From the NCBI GenBank assembly GCA_017539905.1, contig JAFYBZ010000007.1, positions 62,001 to 126,000 on the forward strand: a DNA stretch of 64,000 nt, written 5' to 3'. Below are positions 15,007 to 24,480 of the stretch, in pieces; position 1 is the stretch's first letter; each line of letters begins with the position of its first letter. The notes below the pieces were generated by a model. That model saw only the letters and a program-made list of their open reading frames with translations, did no database searches and had not been told where the DNA came from. The position numbers were made by a program, and so were the translations under genes. This stretch comes from Clostridia bacterium. Its GTDB lineage: Bacteria > Bacillota > Clostridia > TANB77 > UBA1234.

Positions 15007-16830
15007 TTATTCGTTGTATGAATCAGGCAAATCGTTTTCGAAAAGAATAACATCGCCGACTTTTGTTATTTTAGCAAGCTTAGCTGTTGCATCATCTAAG
15101 CTACCAACTACATAAATACTCATATCATCAAAACCTGCTTCCTTTAATCCTTCTTGAATAGGCTTAGTATGATTTTGACCCACAAGTATTGCTATGTCAA
15201 CAGCTTTTGCCATTTGTTTTCCAAATTCTTTATTATATTTGTCTTCTTCCGTTCCAAGCTCTACCATACCTGGTGTAATTATTATTTTTCTTCCTTTAAA
15301 TTGAGATATAACATCTAATGCCGCTTTACTTCCAACAGGATTAGAATTAAACGCATCATCAATTACAATAGTTCCATTTGTGCTTGGAAGTAGTTGTAAT
15401 CTATGTTCAACTGGTTCAATTTTTTCTACGCCATCTCTTATTTGATTTTTATCTAATTCCAAATACTCAGCTATGGCAATTGCACCAATTATATTTTGAA
15501 CATTGTGTTCACCTAAAAGTCTTGTTTTACAATCATATGTTCCATTGATTTTACTAACAACAGTGAAAGTCGAACCATTTTCATCTACTTTAATATCTTT
15601 TGCATACACATCTGTTAATTTATCTTCTACTCCAAACAAGAATTTATTTTCATGTGAATCTTTATTATAAAGCTCTTCACAATATGCACCATCTTTTGGT
15701 AAGAAAATAGCACCATCTTGAGTAAATTTATTAACTTCCTCTTCTTTATCTGCATTTTTTCCTAAACCATATGTAGATGGTGATAATGCTGCTTTAGCAA
15801 TTGAAAAAGCAGAATCGAATCTATAGCTAAATCCCTTTCCTGTTTTTTTATTAAATACACCATTTAATAATTCGCCTTTTGTCTTAGCAACATTCTCAAT
15901 TGATTTGAATGTTTCTAAATGCTGAGGACCAATTGAAGTAATTATTCCAATATGTGGATTTACAAATTCACATATTTCATTAATATCATTTTTCTTTCTT
16001 GCTCCCATTTCAGAGATAAATATTTCATGTTCTGGCTTAAGCTGTTCTCTAATAACTCTAACATTACCCATAGAAGTGTTAAAGCTTCCCGGCGTAGCTA
16101 AAACATTATACTTTTCACTTAATATTGTCTTTAAAATGAACTTTGTAGATGTTTTTCCATAGCTACCAGTTATCCCAATTCTAATTAAATTTTTATATTC
16201 TTTTTGATTAAGTTTTCTATATGCTTTAGTCATATAGTGCTCACCGATTTTGTATTCAATTGGAGAAACAAACCAATTTGAAATAATCATATTTATTGGT
16301 AAAGTAAAAATTAAAAAGCTATAAATTAAAGGAGCAAACATAACTGTACTCTCATACTTTATTCCCGTTGCTTCAATTAAGAATACAATTAATATTGTAA
16401 CTATTAAAAAGTTGTAAAACATTAGTCTTTTTGCTCTTGAAGTATATTTTAATGGCTTCTTTGCATTTTTTCTTTCTTTATGATCTTGAATAGCCACAAC
16501 AATGTTATAAATAAGCATAAATGTAAAAGCAATTACTGTTGGTATCAACGCATAATACTTATTAGCATCTTTAATAACACCATTTTGTAAAAGTTGTTGT
16601 AGTCCCAATGTAGATAACATGAAAATTGCTATACACAAAAGTAATCCAATTAATGATTTTTTAAATGCTTTTTTTAGATTTCTACCAAGCCACCTAATCA
16701 TACCATCATTTTGATAACTCTCTTGCTGCATAATATGAAGCATTTTAGGAACTAAAAACATGTATAAAATTAAGAATATTATATCAAATGAACTTGAATA
16801 TACTCTTAAATATTCCAATTGATTAGACAT
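15007..16830 (-). CDS. murF: MurF-like Mur ligase with N-terminal membrane domain
   Basis: 607 aa. The first 200 or so residues hold about five hydrophobic segments (near 12-30, 58-75, 90-112, 135-155 and 165-190), unlike soluble MurF. The ligase part begins with the P-loop GITGSYGKTSTK and continues with SEMGARKKNDI, an IGPQHLETF motif and DDAFNSNPVGSKAAL, all typical of MurF, which adds D-Ala-D-Ala to UDP-MurNAc-tripeptide. The gene order with ddl fits this substrate. The membrane anchor suggests work at the membrane or fusion of a separate transporter-like domain. Such anchored MurF-type ligases exist in Clostridia, but whether this is the only MurF cannot be judged here. Confidence 0.82.
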   Translation of the reverse strand: MSNQLEYLRVYSSSFDIIFLILYMFLVPKMLHIMQQESYQNDGMIRWLGRNLKKAFKKSLIGLLLCIAIFMLSTLGLQQLLQNGVIKDANKYYALIPTVIAFTFMLIYNIVVAIQDHKERKNAKKPLKYTSRAKRLMFYNFLIVTILIVFLIEATGIKYESTVMFAPLIYSFLIFTLPINMIISNWFVSPIEYKIGEHYMTKAYRKLNQKEYKNLIRIGITGSYGKTSTKFILKTILSEKYNVLATPGSFNTSMGNVRVIREQLKPEHEIFISEMGARKKNDINEICEFVNPHIGIITSIGPQHLETFKSIENVAKTKGELLNGVFNKKTGKGFSYRFDSAFSIAKAALSPSTYGLGKNADKEEEVNKFTQDGAIFLPKDGAYCEELYNKDSHENKFLFGVEDKLTDVYAKDIKVDENGSTFTVVSKINGTYDCKTRLLGEHNVQNIIGAIAIAEYLELDKNQIRDGVEKIEPVEHRLQLLPSTNGTIVIDDAFNSNPVGSKAALDVISQFKGRKIIITPGMVELGTEEDKYNKEFGKQMAKAVDIAILVGQNHTKPIQEGLKEAGFDDMSIYVVGSLDDATAKLAKITKVGDVILFENDLPDSYNE

Positions 16831-16845
16831 AATGTCCCTCCAGTA

Positions 16846-17634
16846 TTAATTATTTAAAAAATTATCTGCTACTAATAAATATTTATTAGTATTATCTAAA
16901 TATGAAAAATGTCCTGCATTTTCTATCACTACAAGTCCACTATCTTTTATTTCTTTTTCCATAATCTTTGCCATATATAATGGTGTATCTTGATCATTTT
17001 CTCCCCAAATTAACAAAGTAGAATTAGCAATATCTTTTAATCTATTTTTTAAATCTAGATTAATTACACTTTTAAAAGTCTCTCTCATTGTATCACTTGA
17101 TAATTGTGCATAATCAGAAGAGCCTCTCTTTTTGCGCATTTCCTCAAGCTTTTTTTCATACTTTTCTTTAGATAAAAAAATCTTAGACATATTTCTAGCT
17201 AATTTATAACTATAAATCCTAAAGAATTTCTTTAAGGTCATTTTTGATTTAATTCCAGCTGCATCTGTTAGTATTATTTTGCCAAATAAATCTTTATATT
17301 GTGATGATAAATAAATAATTACTCTACCACCAAAAGAATGACCTATAACATCACAGCCTTCTATTTTTTGATTTTCAATAAAGCTTTTAACCATTAATGA
17401 GTATTCTGGCACTCCCCATACACTATTTAAAGTGCTAGACTTACCAGCTTGTCCTGGAAAATCTAAGACATAAACTGGTCTTGATTTTTTATAATGCAAA
17501 TAAATTGGCGCCATAGCTTCTATCTTAGCCATCCAACCATGAAGAAGCAAAAGTGGCTTTGCACCATCATTTTTATTCTCTCGCTCATCAAAAATCTCAT
17601 AATTAATATCTAAATTTTCATACTTAAATATCAA
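16846..17634 (-). CDS. Alpha/beta-hydrolase fold protein
   Basis: 262 aa. The oxyanion motif LLLHGWM (near 28-34), nucleophile Ser100 in GHSFGG, acid Asp214 (WGENDQDTP) and His242 (NAGHFSY) form a complete triad with a variable cap domain (about 125-185). An esterase, lipase or C-C hydrolase activity is expected; the substrate is unknown. Start: a GTG at 17643 lies inside the ribosome binding site AAAGGTGA, so the TTG at 17634 is preferred. A TATAAT (17657-17652) just upstream gives a very short leader. It heads the unit hydrolase - murF - ddl - DUF1934, with gaps of 15, 14 and 47 bp, which hints at an envelope-related role. Confidence 0.85.
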   Translation of the reverse strand: MIFKYENLDINYEIFDERENKNDGAKPLLLLHGWMAKIEAMAPIYLHYKKSRPVYVLDFPGQAGKSSTLNSVWGVPEYSLMVKSFIENQKIEGCDVIGHSFGGRVIIYLSSQYKDLFGKIILTDAAGIKSKMTLKKFFRIYSYKLARNMSKIFLSKEKYEKKLEEMRKKRGSSDYAQLSSDTMRETFKSVINLDLKNRLKDIANSTLLIWGENDQDTPLYMAKIMEKEIKDSGLVVIENAGHFSYLDNTNKYLLVADNFLNN

Positions 17635-17697
17635 TAAAATCACCTTTTGCTATTATACCGCATTAGCAGGCAAAATACCATAAAAAATATACAAAAA

Positions 17698-17718
17698 ATG
17701 GAGGCCATCGGCCTCCAT
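17698..17718 (-). terminator. Terminator after the ABC-F gene
   Basis: A perfect 9-bp stem ATGGAGGCC / GGCCTCCAT with a 3-nt loop, followed on the minus strand by TTTTTTG. Confidence 0.85.
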
Positions 17719-17722
17719 TTTA

Positions 17723-19357
17723 TTAGTCATTATCCTCTTCTGCAGTATATATTTGTGCTCTCTTCTTAGCTGTTTCATCGCTAGCTAAGTATTCATCATA
17801 TGTCATTTCTTTATCTATAATTCCATTTGGTGTTATTTCTATTATTCTATTTGCTACTGTTTGAACAAACTGGTGGTCATGAGAAGTAAATAAGATTACA
17901 CCTTTAAATGCCATTAATCCATTATTCAATGCTTGAATTGATTCTAAGTCTAAGTGGTTTGTAGGCTCATCAAATATTAATAGATTTGCACCTGAAAGCA
18001 TCATCTTAGAGAGCATGCATCTTACTTTTTCTCCTCCAGATAAGACATTAACTTTCTTTAAAGCCTCATCTCCAGAGAATAACATTCTTCCCAAAAATCC
18101 TCTTACGTAAGTATCCTCTTTGATTGGTGAATACTGTCTTAGCCAATCTACAATTGACATATCTGAATTAAATTCATCTGAATTGTCTTTTTTAAAGTAT
18201 GACCATGTTATTGTAATACCAAATTTATAATCTCCTTCTTGAGGAGCAGCATTTTCTGTGATGATATTAAATAACTCTGTTTTAGAAGCACCCATAGGAC
18301 CTACAAAAGCGATCTTGTCACCATTTCTAACATTAATATTAACATTATTTAATAATATTTTTCCGTTTTCATCCTTTGTTGTTATATTGTTAATAAATAA
18401 TATTTCTTTTCCAGGTTCTCTATCCATTTTAAAATCTATATATGGATATTTTCTGTTTGATGGTTTAATTTCATCTAATTCAATTTTTTCTAATAGTTTC
18501 TTTCTTGAAGTTGCTTGCTTAGATTTAGAAGCATTTGCGCTAAATCTACTAATGAATTCTTGTAACTCTTTAATCTTTTCCTCTTTCTTCTTGTTAGCAT
18601 CTTTCATTTGTTTTAAAGCAAGTTGTGAAGATTCATACCAGAAATCATAGTTACCTGTATAAACTTGAATCTTTCCAAAATCAATGTCTGCAATGTGAGT
18701 ACATACTGTATTTAAGAAATATCTATCATGGGATACTACAATAACTGTATTTTCAAAATTAATTAAAAATTCTTCTAGCCATTCAATAGCTTCCATATCT
18801 AGGTAGTTAGTAGGCTCGTCTAGAAGCATAACATCTGGGTTTCCAAACAATGCGCTTGCAAGTAATACTTTAACTTTTTGTACCTCGGTTAAATCTTTCA
18901 TTAGTTTATAATGATTTTCCGATTCAACTCCAAGTCCATTTAATAGAATACCTGCATCAGCTTCTGCATTCCAACCATCCATCTCTGCAAATTTAGCTTC
19001 TAGCTCACCAGCTCTAATACCATCTTCATCACTAAAATCAGGTTTTGCATAAATAGCATCTTTTTCTTGCATTATTTTATATAATTCTTCATTACCTCTA
19101 ATTACTACATTAATTGCAGTTTCTTCTTCAAATGCGTGGTGGTCTTGTTTTAAAACAGAAAGTCTTTCACCAGGATTCATTGTAACGTCTCCTTGTGATG
19201 GCTCTATCTCACCAGACAAAATTTTAAGAAATGTAGTTTTTCCTGCACCGTTTGCACCAATTAATCCATAGCAATTACCAGGTTTAAATTGAATATTTAC
19301 ATCCTCGAATAATGTTCTTTTTCCAAATCTTAACGTAACATTGTTTGCACTAATCAT
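17723..19357 (-). CDS. ABC-F family ATPase (YkpA/YbiT-like)
   Basis: 544 aa with two ABC cassettes and no membrane segments. First cassette: Walker A GANGAGKT, Walker B VMLLDEPTN, but the signature is LTEVQ instead of LSGGQ. A charged linker (about 240-295) carries the ribosome-contacting arm region. Second cassette: Walker A is GPMGASKT (Gly-Ser change inside the P-loop), signature LSGGEKVR, Walker B LLIFDEPTN. ABC-F proteins bind the ribosomal E site and relieve stalling or give antibiotic protection. The degenerate first signature is also seen in the YbiT/YkpA branch, so I do not call it broken. It lies 20 bp after the dGTPase-like gene. Confidence 0.9.
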   Translation of the reverse strand: MISANNVTLRFGKRTLFEDVNIQFKPGNCYGLIGANGAGKTTFLKILSGEIEPSQGDVTMNPGERLSVLKQDHHAFEEETAINVVIRGNEELYKIMQEKDAIYAKPDFSDEDGIRAGELEAKFAEMDGWNAEADAGILLNGLGVESENHYKLMKDLTEVQKVKVLLASALFGNPDVMLLDEPTNYLDMEAIEWLEEFLINFENTVIVVSHDRYFLNTVCTHIADIDFGKIQVYTGNYDFWYESSQLALKQMKDANKKKEEKIKELQEFISRFSANASKSKQATSRKKLLEKIELDEIKPSNRKYPYIDFKMDREPGKEILFINNITTKDENGKILLNNVNINVRNGDKIAFVGPMGASKTELFNIITENAAPQEGDYKFGITITWSYFKKDNSDEFNSDMSIVDWLRQYSPIKEDTYVRGFLGRMLFSGDEALKKVNVLSGGEKVRCMLSKMMLSGANLLIFDEPTNHLDLESIQALNNGLMAFKGVILFTSHDHQFVQTVANRIIEITPNGIIDKEMTYDEYLASDETAKKRAQIYTAEEDND

Positions 19358-19377
19358 TTTTGCATAATCCTTTCATA

Positions 19378-20526
19378 TTAAAACTCGCTTGGCATAAAAT
19401 TCTTCTCAAATTGTCTAATAAAATAATTGTCTGTCATGCCCGCAATAAAATCAACCGCTATTTTAGCATAAGAATTGGTTTTTGTATAGTCATCAGACAT
19501 TTTAACATAGAATTGGTCATATATATCACCAGTCTTGTTTTCTAGGTCTTTTATATATTTTTCAAATAACATTTCAAATAGTTTTTGAGACCTTTCCTCA
19601 GCCTCTTGCTTAACAGGGCTATTATATATGTGTTTATAATTAAACTCTAACAATTCCTTTAATGCATTGAACACTTCATCACTAAATTCTAAATATGGCT
19701 TTTCATAACTATTAATTAACAAATCTTCTACTAACTTGTCTATTATTTGAGAATTAGTGTTTCCTAACACTTTAGTTATTGATTCTGGAATATCTTCTCT
19801 TTTTAGTATATTTAGTTTAATAGCATCTTCTATGTCTCTTCCAATGTATGCTATTACATCAGATATTCTTACTACACATCCTTCTAATGTCATAGCTCTA
19901 ATTGTTTTATCAAAACCTTTAACCGTCCAGCATTTTTCATATTCATCTAAGAACTGATTAACCGTCTTTTCATAATTAGGCTCGTATTTTTTCTCAAGCA
20001 TTTCTCCATTATGACACAAAATACCATCCAAAACCTGGGCTGTAATATTAAGGCCTTTACCATTTCCTTCAAGAGTTTGTAAAACTCTAACACTTTGTGC
20101 ATTGTGTAAAAAATGTCCAATATTGTTTTCTTCACAAATTTTGTTTAAAACCCTCTCTCCAAAGTGTCCAAAAGGAACATGTCCTAAGTCATGACCTAAA
20201 GCCATAGCCTCAATTAAATCTTCGTTTAATCTTAAATTCTTACCAATAGTTCTAGCAATTTTTGAAACAAACTGAACATGCAATCCTCTATGTGTTATCA
20301 AATCATTATTCACCATCGCAAACACTTGAGTTTTATCCATGTATCTTGTATAAGCGCCAGAGTGCAAAATTCTATCTGCATCTCTAAAGAATTCTGGTCT
20401 TACATTAAATTCATTTTCTCTATCTTCTGTTCTTAGTCTATATGCAGAAGTAGTCTTGCAAGCGTACGGACTTAACGATTCTTCTTTCTTTAAGTTACTT
20501 TCCATACATATTTGAGATAAATCCAT
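19378..20526 (-). CDS. dgt: dGTPase-like HD-domain phosphohydrolase
   Basis: 382 aa. The deoxyguanosinetriphosphate triphosphohydrolase-like pattern is clear: YRLRTEDRENEF, THRGLHVQFVSKIARTIG, the metal-binding HD at 112-113 in ALGHDLGHVPFGH, and a later Asp in RISDVIAYIGRD. It would hydrolyse dNTPs to deoxynucleosides and tripolyphosphate, which affects nucleotide pools. It is shorter than E. coli Dgt and belongs to the type common in Gram-positive bacteria. Start ATG at 20526, 10 bp after ylmH; same transcription unit as ylmH and the ABC-F gene. Confidence 0.9.
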   Translation of the reverse strand: MDLSQICMESNLKKEESLSPYACKTTSAYRLRTEDRENEFNVRPEFFRDADRILHSGAYTRYMDKTQVFAMVNNDLITHRGLHVQFVSKIARTIGKNLRLNEDLIEAMALGHDLGHVPFGHFGERVLNKICEENNIGHFLHNAQSVRVLQTLEGNGKGLNITAQVLDGILCHNGEMLEKKYEPNYEKTVNQFLDEYEKCWTVKGFDKTIRAMTLEGCVVRISDVIAYIGRDIEDAIKLNILKREDIPESITKVLGNTNSQIIDKLVEDLLINSYEKPYLEFSDEVFNALKELLEFNYKHIYNSPVKQEAEERSQKLFEMLFEKYIKDLENKTGDIYDQFYVKMSDDYTKTNSYAKIAVDFIAGMTDNYFIRQFEKNFMPSEF

Positions 20527-20536
20527 ATGTACCTCC

Positions 20537-21265
20537 TTATTTATATTTATTAATTTGTATTCTCATTCGACCTTTTCGAGTTTCTCCAACTACTTCTTCT
20601 ATTACAAATCTTCCATAACCACGTACCGAAATTAAATCACCTTGTTTTATAGATTTTGAAGTGTTAGTGACAACTTTATAGTTTAACTTTACTTTCTCCG
20701 CTTCTATAAGTTTACTAGATATTGCCCTTGATAGGCCATAACATTCTGAAATAGCACTATCCAATCTAAGTGAAGACAAAGTAACATTTTGGGTTTCAAA
20801 TTCTTCTTTTACATCACTTATTTCTTCCATATTGCCTATAGATACTTTTACTTTTTCTCTTCCAATCATTTTCAAATTATTAGTTATATAATCCGAAATA
20901 TCACTATTTACAATAGCATATGCGATTGTATCTTTAGTAATTATATCGCCAACCACATCTCTTTTTAATCCCAATCCAAGAATACTTCCTAAGACATCTC
21001 TGTGTCCTAGTTTTTCTTGACTTTCAATTCTAATAATAGATATGAAGTCTTTTGCTAATTCAGGTTCATCAGTTCCAATTATTAGTCTTTTTCTCTCAGA
21101 GTTTTCCATTCCGCCATATAAGTAATGTAAATGCTTACTATAAATAGATGCATTTTCAATGATGTCTAATGGATCTAAAAAATTGGTGGCTTGAATGTCC
21201 CCTGTTTTTTCGTAGATATTTAATTTATCTATAATTTTTGATTTAACTAATGCTTTATTGTCCAT
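20537..21265 (-). CDS. ylmH: YlmH-like S4-domain RNA-binding protein
   Basis: 242 aa. N-terminal YlmH region with a RNP-like fold (YLYGGMENSERKRLIIG, then LGHRDVLGSILGLGLKRDVVGDI), followed by a C-terminal S4 RNA-binding domain (SLRLDSAISECYGLSR...GDLISVRGYGRF, about 165-240). YlmH family members bind ribosomal particles and help rescue stalled peptidyl-tRNA complexes. It usually sits in the division cluster near sepF and divIVA. Here it is instead followed by a dGTPase-like gene and an ABC-F factor, so two likely translation-rescue factors share a unit. Confidence 0.9.
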   Translation of the reverse strand: MDNKALVKSKIIDKLNIYEKTGDIQATNFLDPLDIIENASIYSKHLHYLYGGMENSERKRLIIGTDEPELAKDFISIIRIESQEKLGHRDVLGSILGLGLKRDVVGDIITKDTIAYAIVNSDISDYITNNLKMIGREKVKVSIGNMEEISDVKEEFETQNVTLSSLRLDSAISECYGLSRAISSKLIEAEKVKLNYKVVTNTSKSIKQGDLISVRGYGRFVIEEVVGETRKGRMRIQINKYK

Positions 21266-21273
21266 ATAAATCC

Positions 21274-22026
21274 TTAAAATACAAAAATACCTTTATCATT
21301 TTCGAATGGCATTTCGAAATCTAAATCGCCATAAATGTTTGCAGCTACGCTTGATGCTTCATAAAAAATATGAAGTTTATTGTCTTTGATGTAAAAGCTT
21401 TGATCTTCTGGAATATAAGTAATACCTTCTTCTGATGCAAAATCAATATTCTTATTCTTTGCTTGTTTGTTAACTTCTTCAATTATTCTATTTTTATAAT
21501 CTTGCTTATCAAATACATCGCCTAATGTAGCAGTTCTAGATTCCTTTGCATTTATTACATAGCATGTTTTTGTTTGTCTAGGTCTATCTCCTTGAAGTTC
21601 GGCATATTCATTAATCACAATTGATACGCAATCATAATAATCATATCTTTCATAACTTACATTATATTTAAACTTTAATGTCTCAGCATTTTTCATGCCA
21701 GCCACAAATTCTTTATATACTGTCTTATAATCAAATCTTTCTTTAATAAGATTATTAATAAAAAAATTATAACTGTCCTTGAGATTCTTAAAATGCGGAA
21801 TTGTTACATCTACTTCTATATTGTCAAATTCTCCATAAGAGCCGGTATCTTCAACTATAACACCTGTTGAAGCCATGCTCCTTATTTCCTCTTCTCTAGC
21901 CTTTCCAGCTTTAAATACTGTATTTATTAAGAGAGCTATCAACAATACTATTATAACAATTGCAACTATTATAAATAATGTTAGTCTCTTATCCATCCTA
22001 ATTCTGTTAAATAATAATTTATTCAT
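21274..22026 (-). CDS. Membrane-anchored DUF3298/RsiV-like protein (copy 1)
   Basis: 250 aa. A short cytoplasmic N-terminus, one membrane helix (about 14-38), and an extracellular domain ending in DQSFYIKDNKLHIFYEAS...DLDFEMPF, the DUF3298 signature found in the C-terminus of RsiV, an anti-sigma factor that binds lysozyme. The N-terminus is too short for a sigma-binding domain, so it is not a complete anti-sigma factor; a wall- or lysozyme-sensing or binding role is inference. It is clearly paralogous to the next gene upstream (22109-22891) and lies 8 bp before ylmH. Confidence 0.75.
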   Translation of the reverse strand: MNKLLFNRIRMDKRLTLFIIVAIVIIVLLIALLINTVFKAGKAREEEIRSMASTGVIVEDTGSYGEFDNIEVDVTIPHFKNLKDSYNFFINNLIKERFDYKTVYKEFVAGMKNAETLKFKYNVSYERYDYYDCVSIVINEYAELQGDRPRQTKTCYVINAKESRTATLGDVFDKQDYKNRIIEEVNKQAKNKNIDFASEEGITYIPEDQSFYIKDNKLHIFYEASSVAANIYGDLDFEMPFENDKGIFVF

Positions 22027-22061
22027 CTTTTCACTCTTTCAGTAATTATTTATATGATAAA

Positions 22062-22101
22062 AGGCTTCTAAAATTAAACTATATTACTATTTTAGAAGCC
22101 T
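22062..22101 (-). terminator. Terminator after DUF3298 copy 2
   Basis: A perfect 13-bp stem AGGCTTCTAAAAT / ATTTTAGAAGCCT with a 14-nt loop, followed on the minus strand by TTTATC. It separates the two paralogues. Confidence 0.75.
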
Positions 22102-22108
22102 CATATAT

Positions 22109-22891
22109 TTATTTAAGAACAAAGCAGTTAGAAAGTGTATAGAATTCATATGGCATTGTGAATTCTAGTTCATCTTTACCAATTGCTGATTTTTCAAAGT
22201 ATATTATTAATTTTTCATCTTTTATATAGAATTTTTGATCATCTGGAATAGACTTTATTCCTTCTTCATCAAGTAAATTAATATATCTTTCTTTAGCTTG
22301 TTTGTTAATCTCTTTGGCTATTTCATATTTATATGTAGAACTTGAAAATAAGTCCGAAAGCTTAATTATCTTATTATTTACAACATCTACATTAAAGATT
22401 TCTTTCCATACATTTGATCTAAGACCACCTGTATTATAATTCAAAAGCAAAACAAGTGAAATAAAATTACCATTATTATATCTTTCGTAGTCAATAGTAT
22501 ATCTATATTGCTTATTATTAATTATATCGTTGTCCTTATCATCATAAGACACGCCATCTTTAAATAATAAGATTTCTTCTGAATATGTGTTTACAACATC
22601 ATAAATTTGATTATTAACTTCCTTAGCAAAATTAAGATCACTCAATGCACGTGCATCATCATCTTCAGATGCTTCTTCAAGGAAATATGGAATTCTACCA
22701 GATATATTTACCTTACCATTTGTTGAATTTGGCGTTGTTTCAACTAATGCATATTTTGCCGAAGCAGGAACAAATATTGGAATATCGCCAGAATTATCTG
22801 TAGGAGTACCATTTCCATTTAAATATATTAATACTGCTGCAATAACAATAATCAAAACTACAAGTATTGTAAGAATAACTACTTTTTTCAT
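22109..22891 (-). CDS. Membrane-anchored DUF3298/RsiV-like protein (copy 2)
   Basis: 260 aa. One membrane helix near residues 5-26, then a Ser/Thr/Asn linker and the DUF3298 domain with DDQKFYIKDEKLIIYFEKS and ELEFTMPYEF at the end. It shares the layout and the EEGI-x-IPxDQxFYIK block with copy 1, so the two arose by tandem duplication. The ATG at 22891 is chosen because AAGGAG lies 8 nt upstream; a GTG nine bases earlier is inside that spacing. Function unknown; extracellular sensing or binding is likely. Confidence 0.75.
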   Translation of the reverse strand: MKKVVILTILVVLIIVIAAVLIYLNGNGTPTDNSGDIPIFVPASAKYALVETTPNSTNGKVNISGRIPYFLEEASEDDDARALSDLNFAKEVNNQIYDVVNTYSEEILLFKDGVSYDDKDNDIINNKQYRYTIDYERYNNGNFISLVLLLNYNTGGLRSNVWKEIFNVDVVNNKIIKLSDLFSSSTYKYEIAKEINKQAKERYINLLDEEGIKSIPDDQKFYIKDEKLIIYFEKSAIGKDELEFTMPYEFYTLSNCFVLK

Positions 22892-22961
22892 TAGTTTCAC
22901 TCCTTGAAAAATATTGTCTTACGTATAAATATATGTTACCACAATAGAATTTTATTGTACA

Positions 22962-24305
22962 TTATTTTTTAGCTTCAGCTTTTTCTGCTTCACTTTTTTC
23001 AGTTGTTTCTGTTGCAGTTGATGTGTTGTTAACTTCAGTAATATCAGCAGCTTTAATAAACTTCTTTCCAAACCCAAAAATATCCAAGCTAACTATTGGA
23101 ACAGATATTGTTGTGGTAATAACTATTACTAAGAATCTAATTAATTCGCTTACTAAAGTCTCTGAATTTAAAATCTCTTTTAATAAGAATTTATTAGATA
23201 ATAATAATATATGATTTGGTATGTATAAAGCAAATGCTGTAATAACTAATACTATTAAGTTTGATGCTAATGCTTTTCTACTAACTTCAATTCTATCCTT
23301 AAACGAATCTACATTTTCTTTAAGCATTCTATTTGCAGACATTGCAATTGTATTTGAAATAACCCCAGATGCAATTAATAGAGTAATGATGTAATACATT
23401 TGTGTGAAATCAATTTTATTATTTATAATGTTTTCTGCTATAGCTGCAAATTCAAATGAAATGCCAGCACTTCTAGCAGCGCTACATGCAATAAATAATA
23501 CAAACCATGTCACTAATATCATACCTAATGAAATTAAGAATGATTTTAACATTTGTTTGTTGAATCCCAAATGAAGAATTGAAATCATTAAGCTAATGGC
23601 AATCATTAGGAAGATGCTTGCCCAAACAACACCCATAGCATTAAATCCAAATGTACAAATTACAATTATTGTTCCAATAATGGCACTCAATATGATTCCT
23701 GCCGTTGTAATACCCTTCTTGCCACCATATATTACTAATAATAATACTGCAATAATTGCAAGAATGATTACAACATGAAATCTTGATACTGAAGCCCAAC
23801 TATTTGGAACAGTAACATCTATATCACCTGATGCAATTAAGTCTACAGATACAAATAAAACATCCCCAACTTTTGCTTCTTGGATATTAATATTATTCAA
23901 AGAATCCATTGTTAAAACATAATCAAATTCTTTTTGTTTTCCTTTATATTCGCCTTCTAATATTTCAACCTTAATTGGCTGCAATACATACTTTGAAACT
24001 GAATAGTAGTCTTGTTGGAAGTACTCATCTCTAGGCTCTTTAACTTCTATTACCTTAGCTTTATATGTATTTGGTCTTTCGTAAACATCATAATATTCAA
24101 GCAAATACTCTTGGTACATATCATATGCTTCTTTTAATTGATCAACTTCTTCAGTTGTATCTTGACCTCCATATAATGCATCTAATTCGCTTGCACTATC
24201 TATATATGCGCCTGTATCATCTTCCGGAACTACTTCATCTGCAAATGAAACAGCGAATAATGACATAATGATAAAAACAATTAATAAAATACTTACTTTC
24301 TTCAT
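22962..24305 (-). CDS. YibE/F family membrane protein
   Basis: 447 aa. A signal peptide or first helix (MKKVSILLIVFIIMSLFAVS), an extracellular segment of about 150 residues, then about eight membrane helices from residue 180 on, with YGGKKGITTAGIILSAIIG and SNTIAMSANRM typical of YibE/F. Family members are multi-pass proteins of unsettled function found in Gram-positive bacteria. The ATG at 24305 has GGAGG 8 nt upstream, so the longer in-frame reading from 24383 is not used. The tail is Glu/Lys/Ala-rich. It has no obvious functional link to its neighbours. Confidence 0.85.
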   Translation of the reverse strand: MKKVSILLIVFIIMSLFAVSFADEVVPEDDTGAYIDSASELDALYGGQDTTEEVDQLKEAYDMYQEYLLEYYDVYERPNTYKAKVIEVKEPRDEYFQQDYYSVSKYVLQPIKVEILEGEYKGKQKEFDYVLTMDSLNNINIQEAKVGDVLFVSVDLIASGDIDVTVPNSWASVSRFHVVIILAIIAVLLLVIYGGKKGITTAGIILSAIIGTIIVICTFGFNAMGVVWASIFLMIAISLMISILHLGFNKQMLKSFLISLGMILVTWFVLFIACSAARSAGISFEFAAIAENIINNKIDFTQMYYIITLLIASGVISNTIAMSANRMLKENVDSFKDRIEVSRKALASNLIVLVITAFALYIPNHILLLSNKFLLKEILNSETLVSELIRFLVIVITTTISVPIVSLDIFGFGKKFIKAADITEVNNTSTATETTEKSEAEKAEAKK

Positions 24306-24441
24306 AAAAACCTCCAAAATACTATATGTCGCATACAATGCAATATAATTATAATTCGCCAAATCGTAATTTACAACAGACATTACAAAATATTCACAAA
24401 TAGCCTTTCATAGTTACCATAAAACAGCTTTAATGACACAA

Positions 24442-24474
24442 AAAGACTGCAAAATAAAGCATTTTGCAGTCTTT
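24442..24474 (-). terminator. Terminator after the prepilin-like gene
   Basis: A perfect 14-bp stem AAAGACTGCAAAAT / ATTTTGCAGTCTTT with a 5-nt loop, followed on the minus strand by TTG. Confidence 0.8.
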
Positions 24475-24480
24475 GAATTA

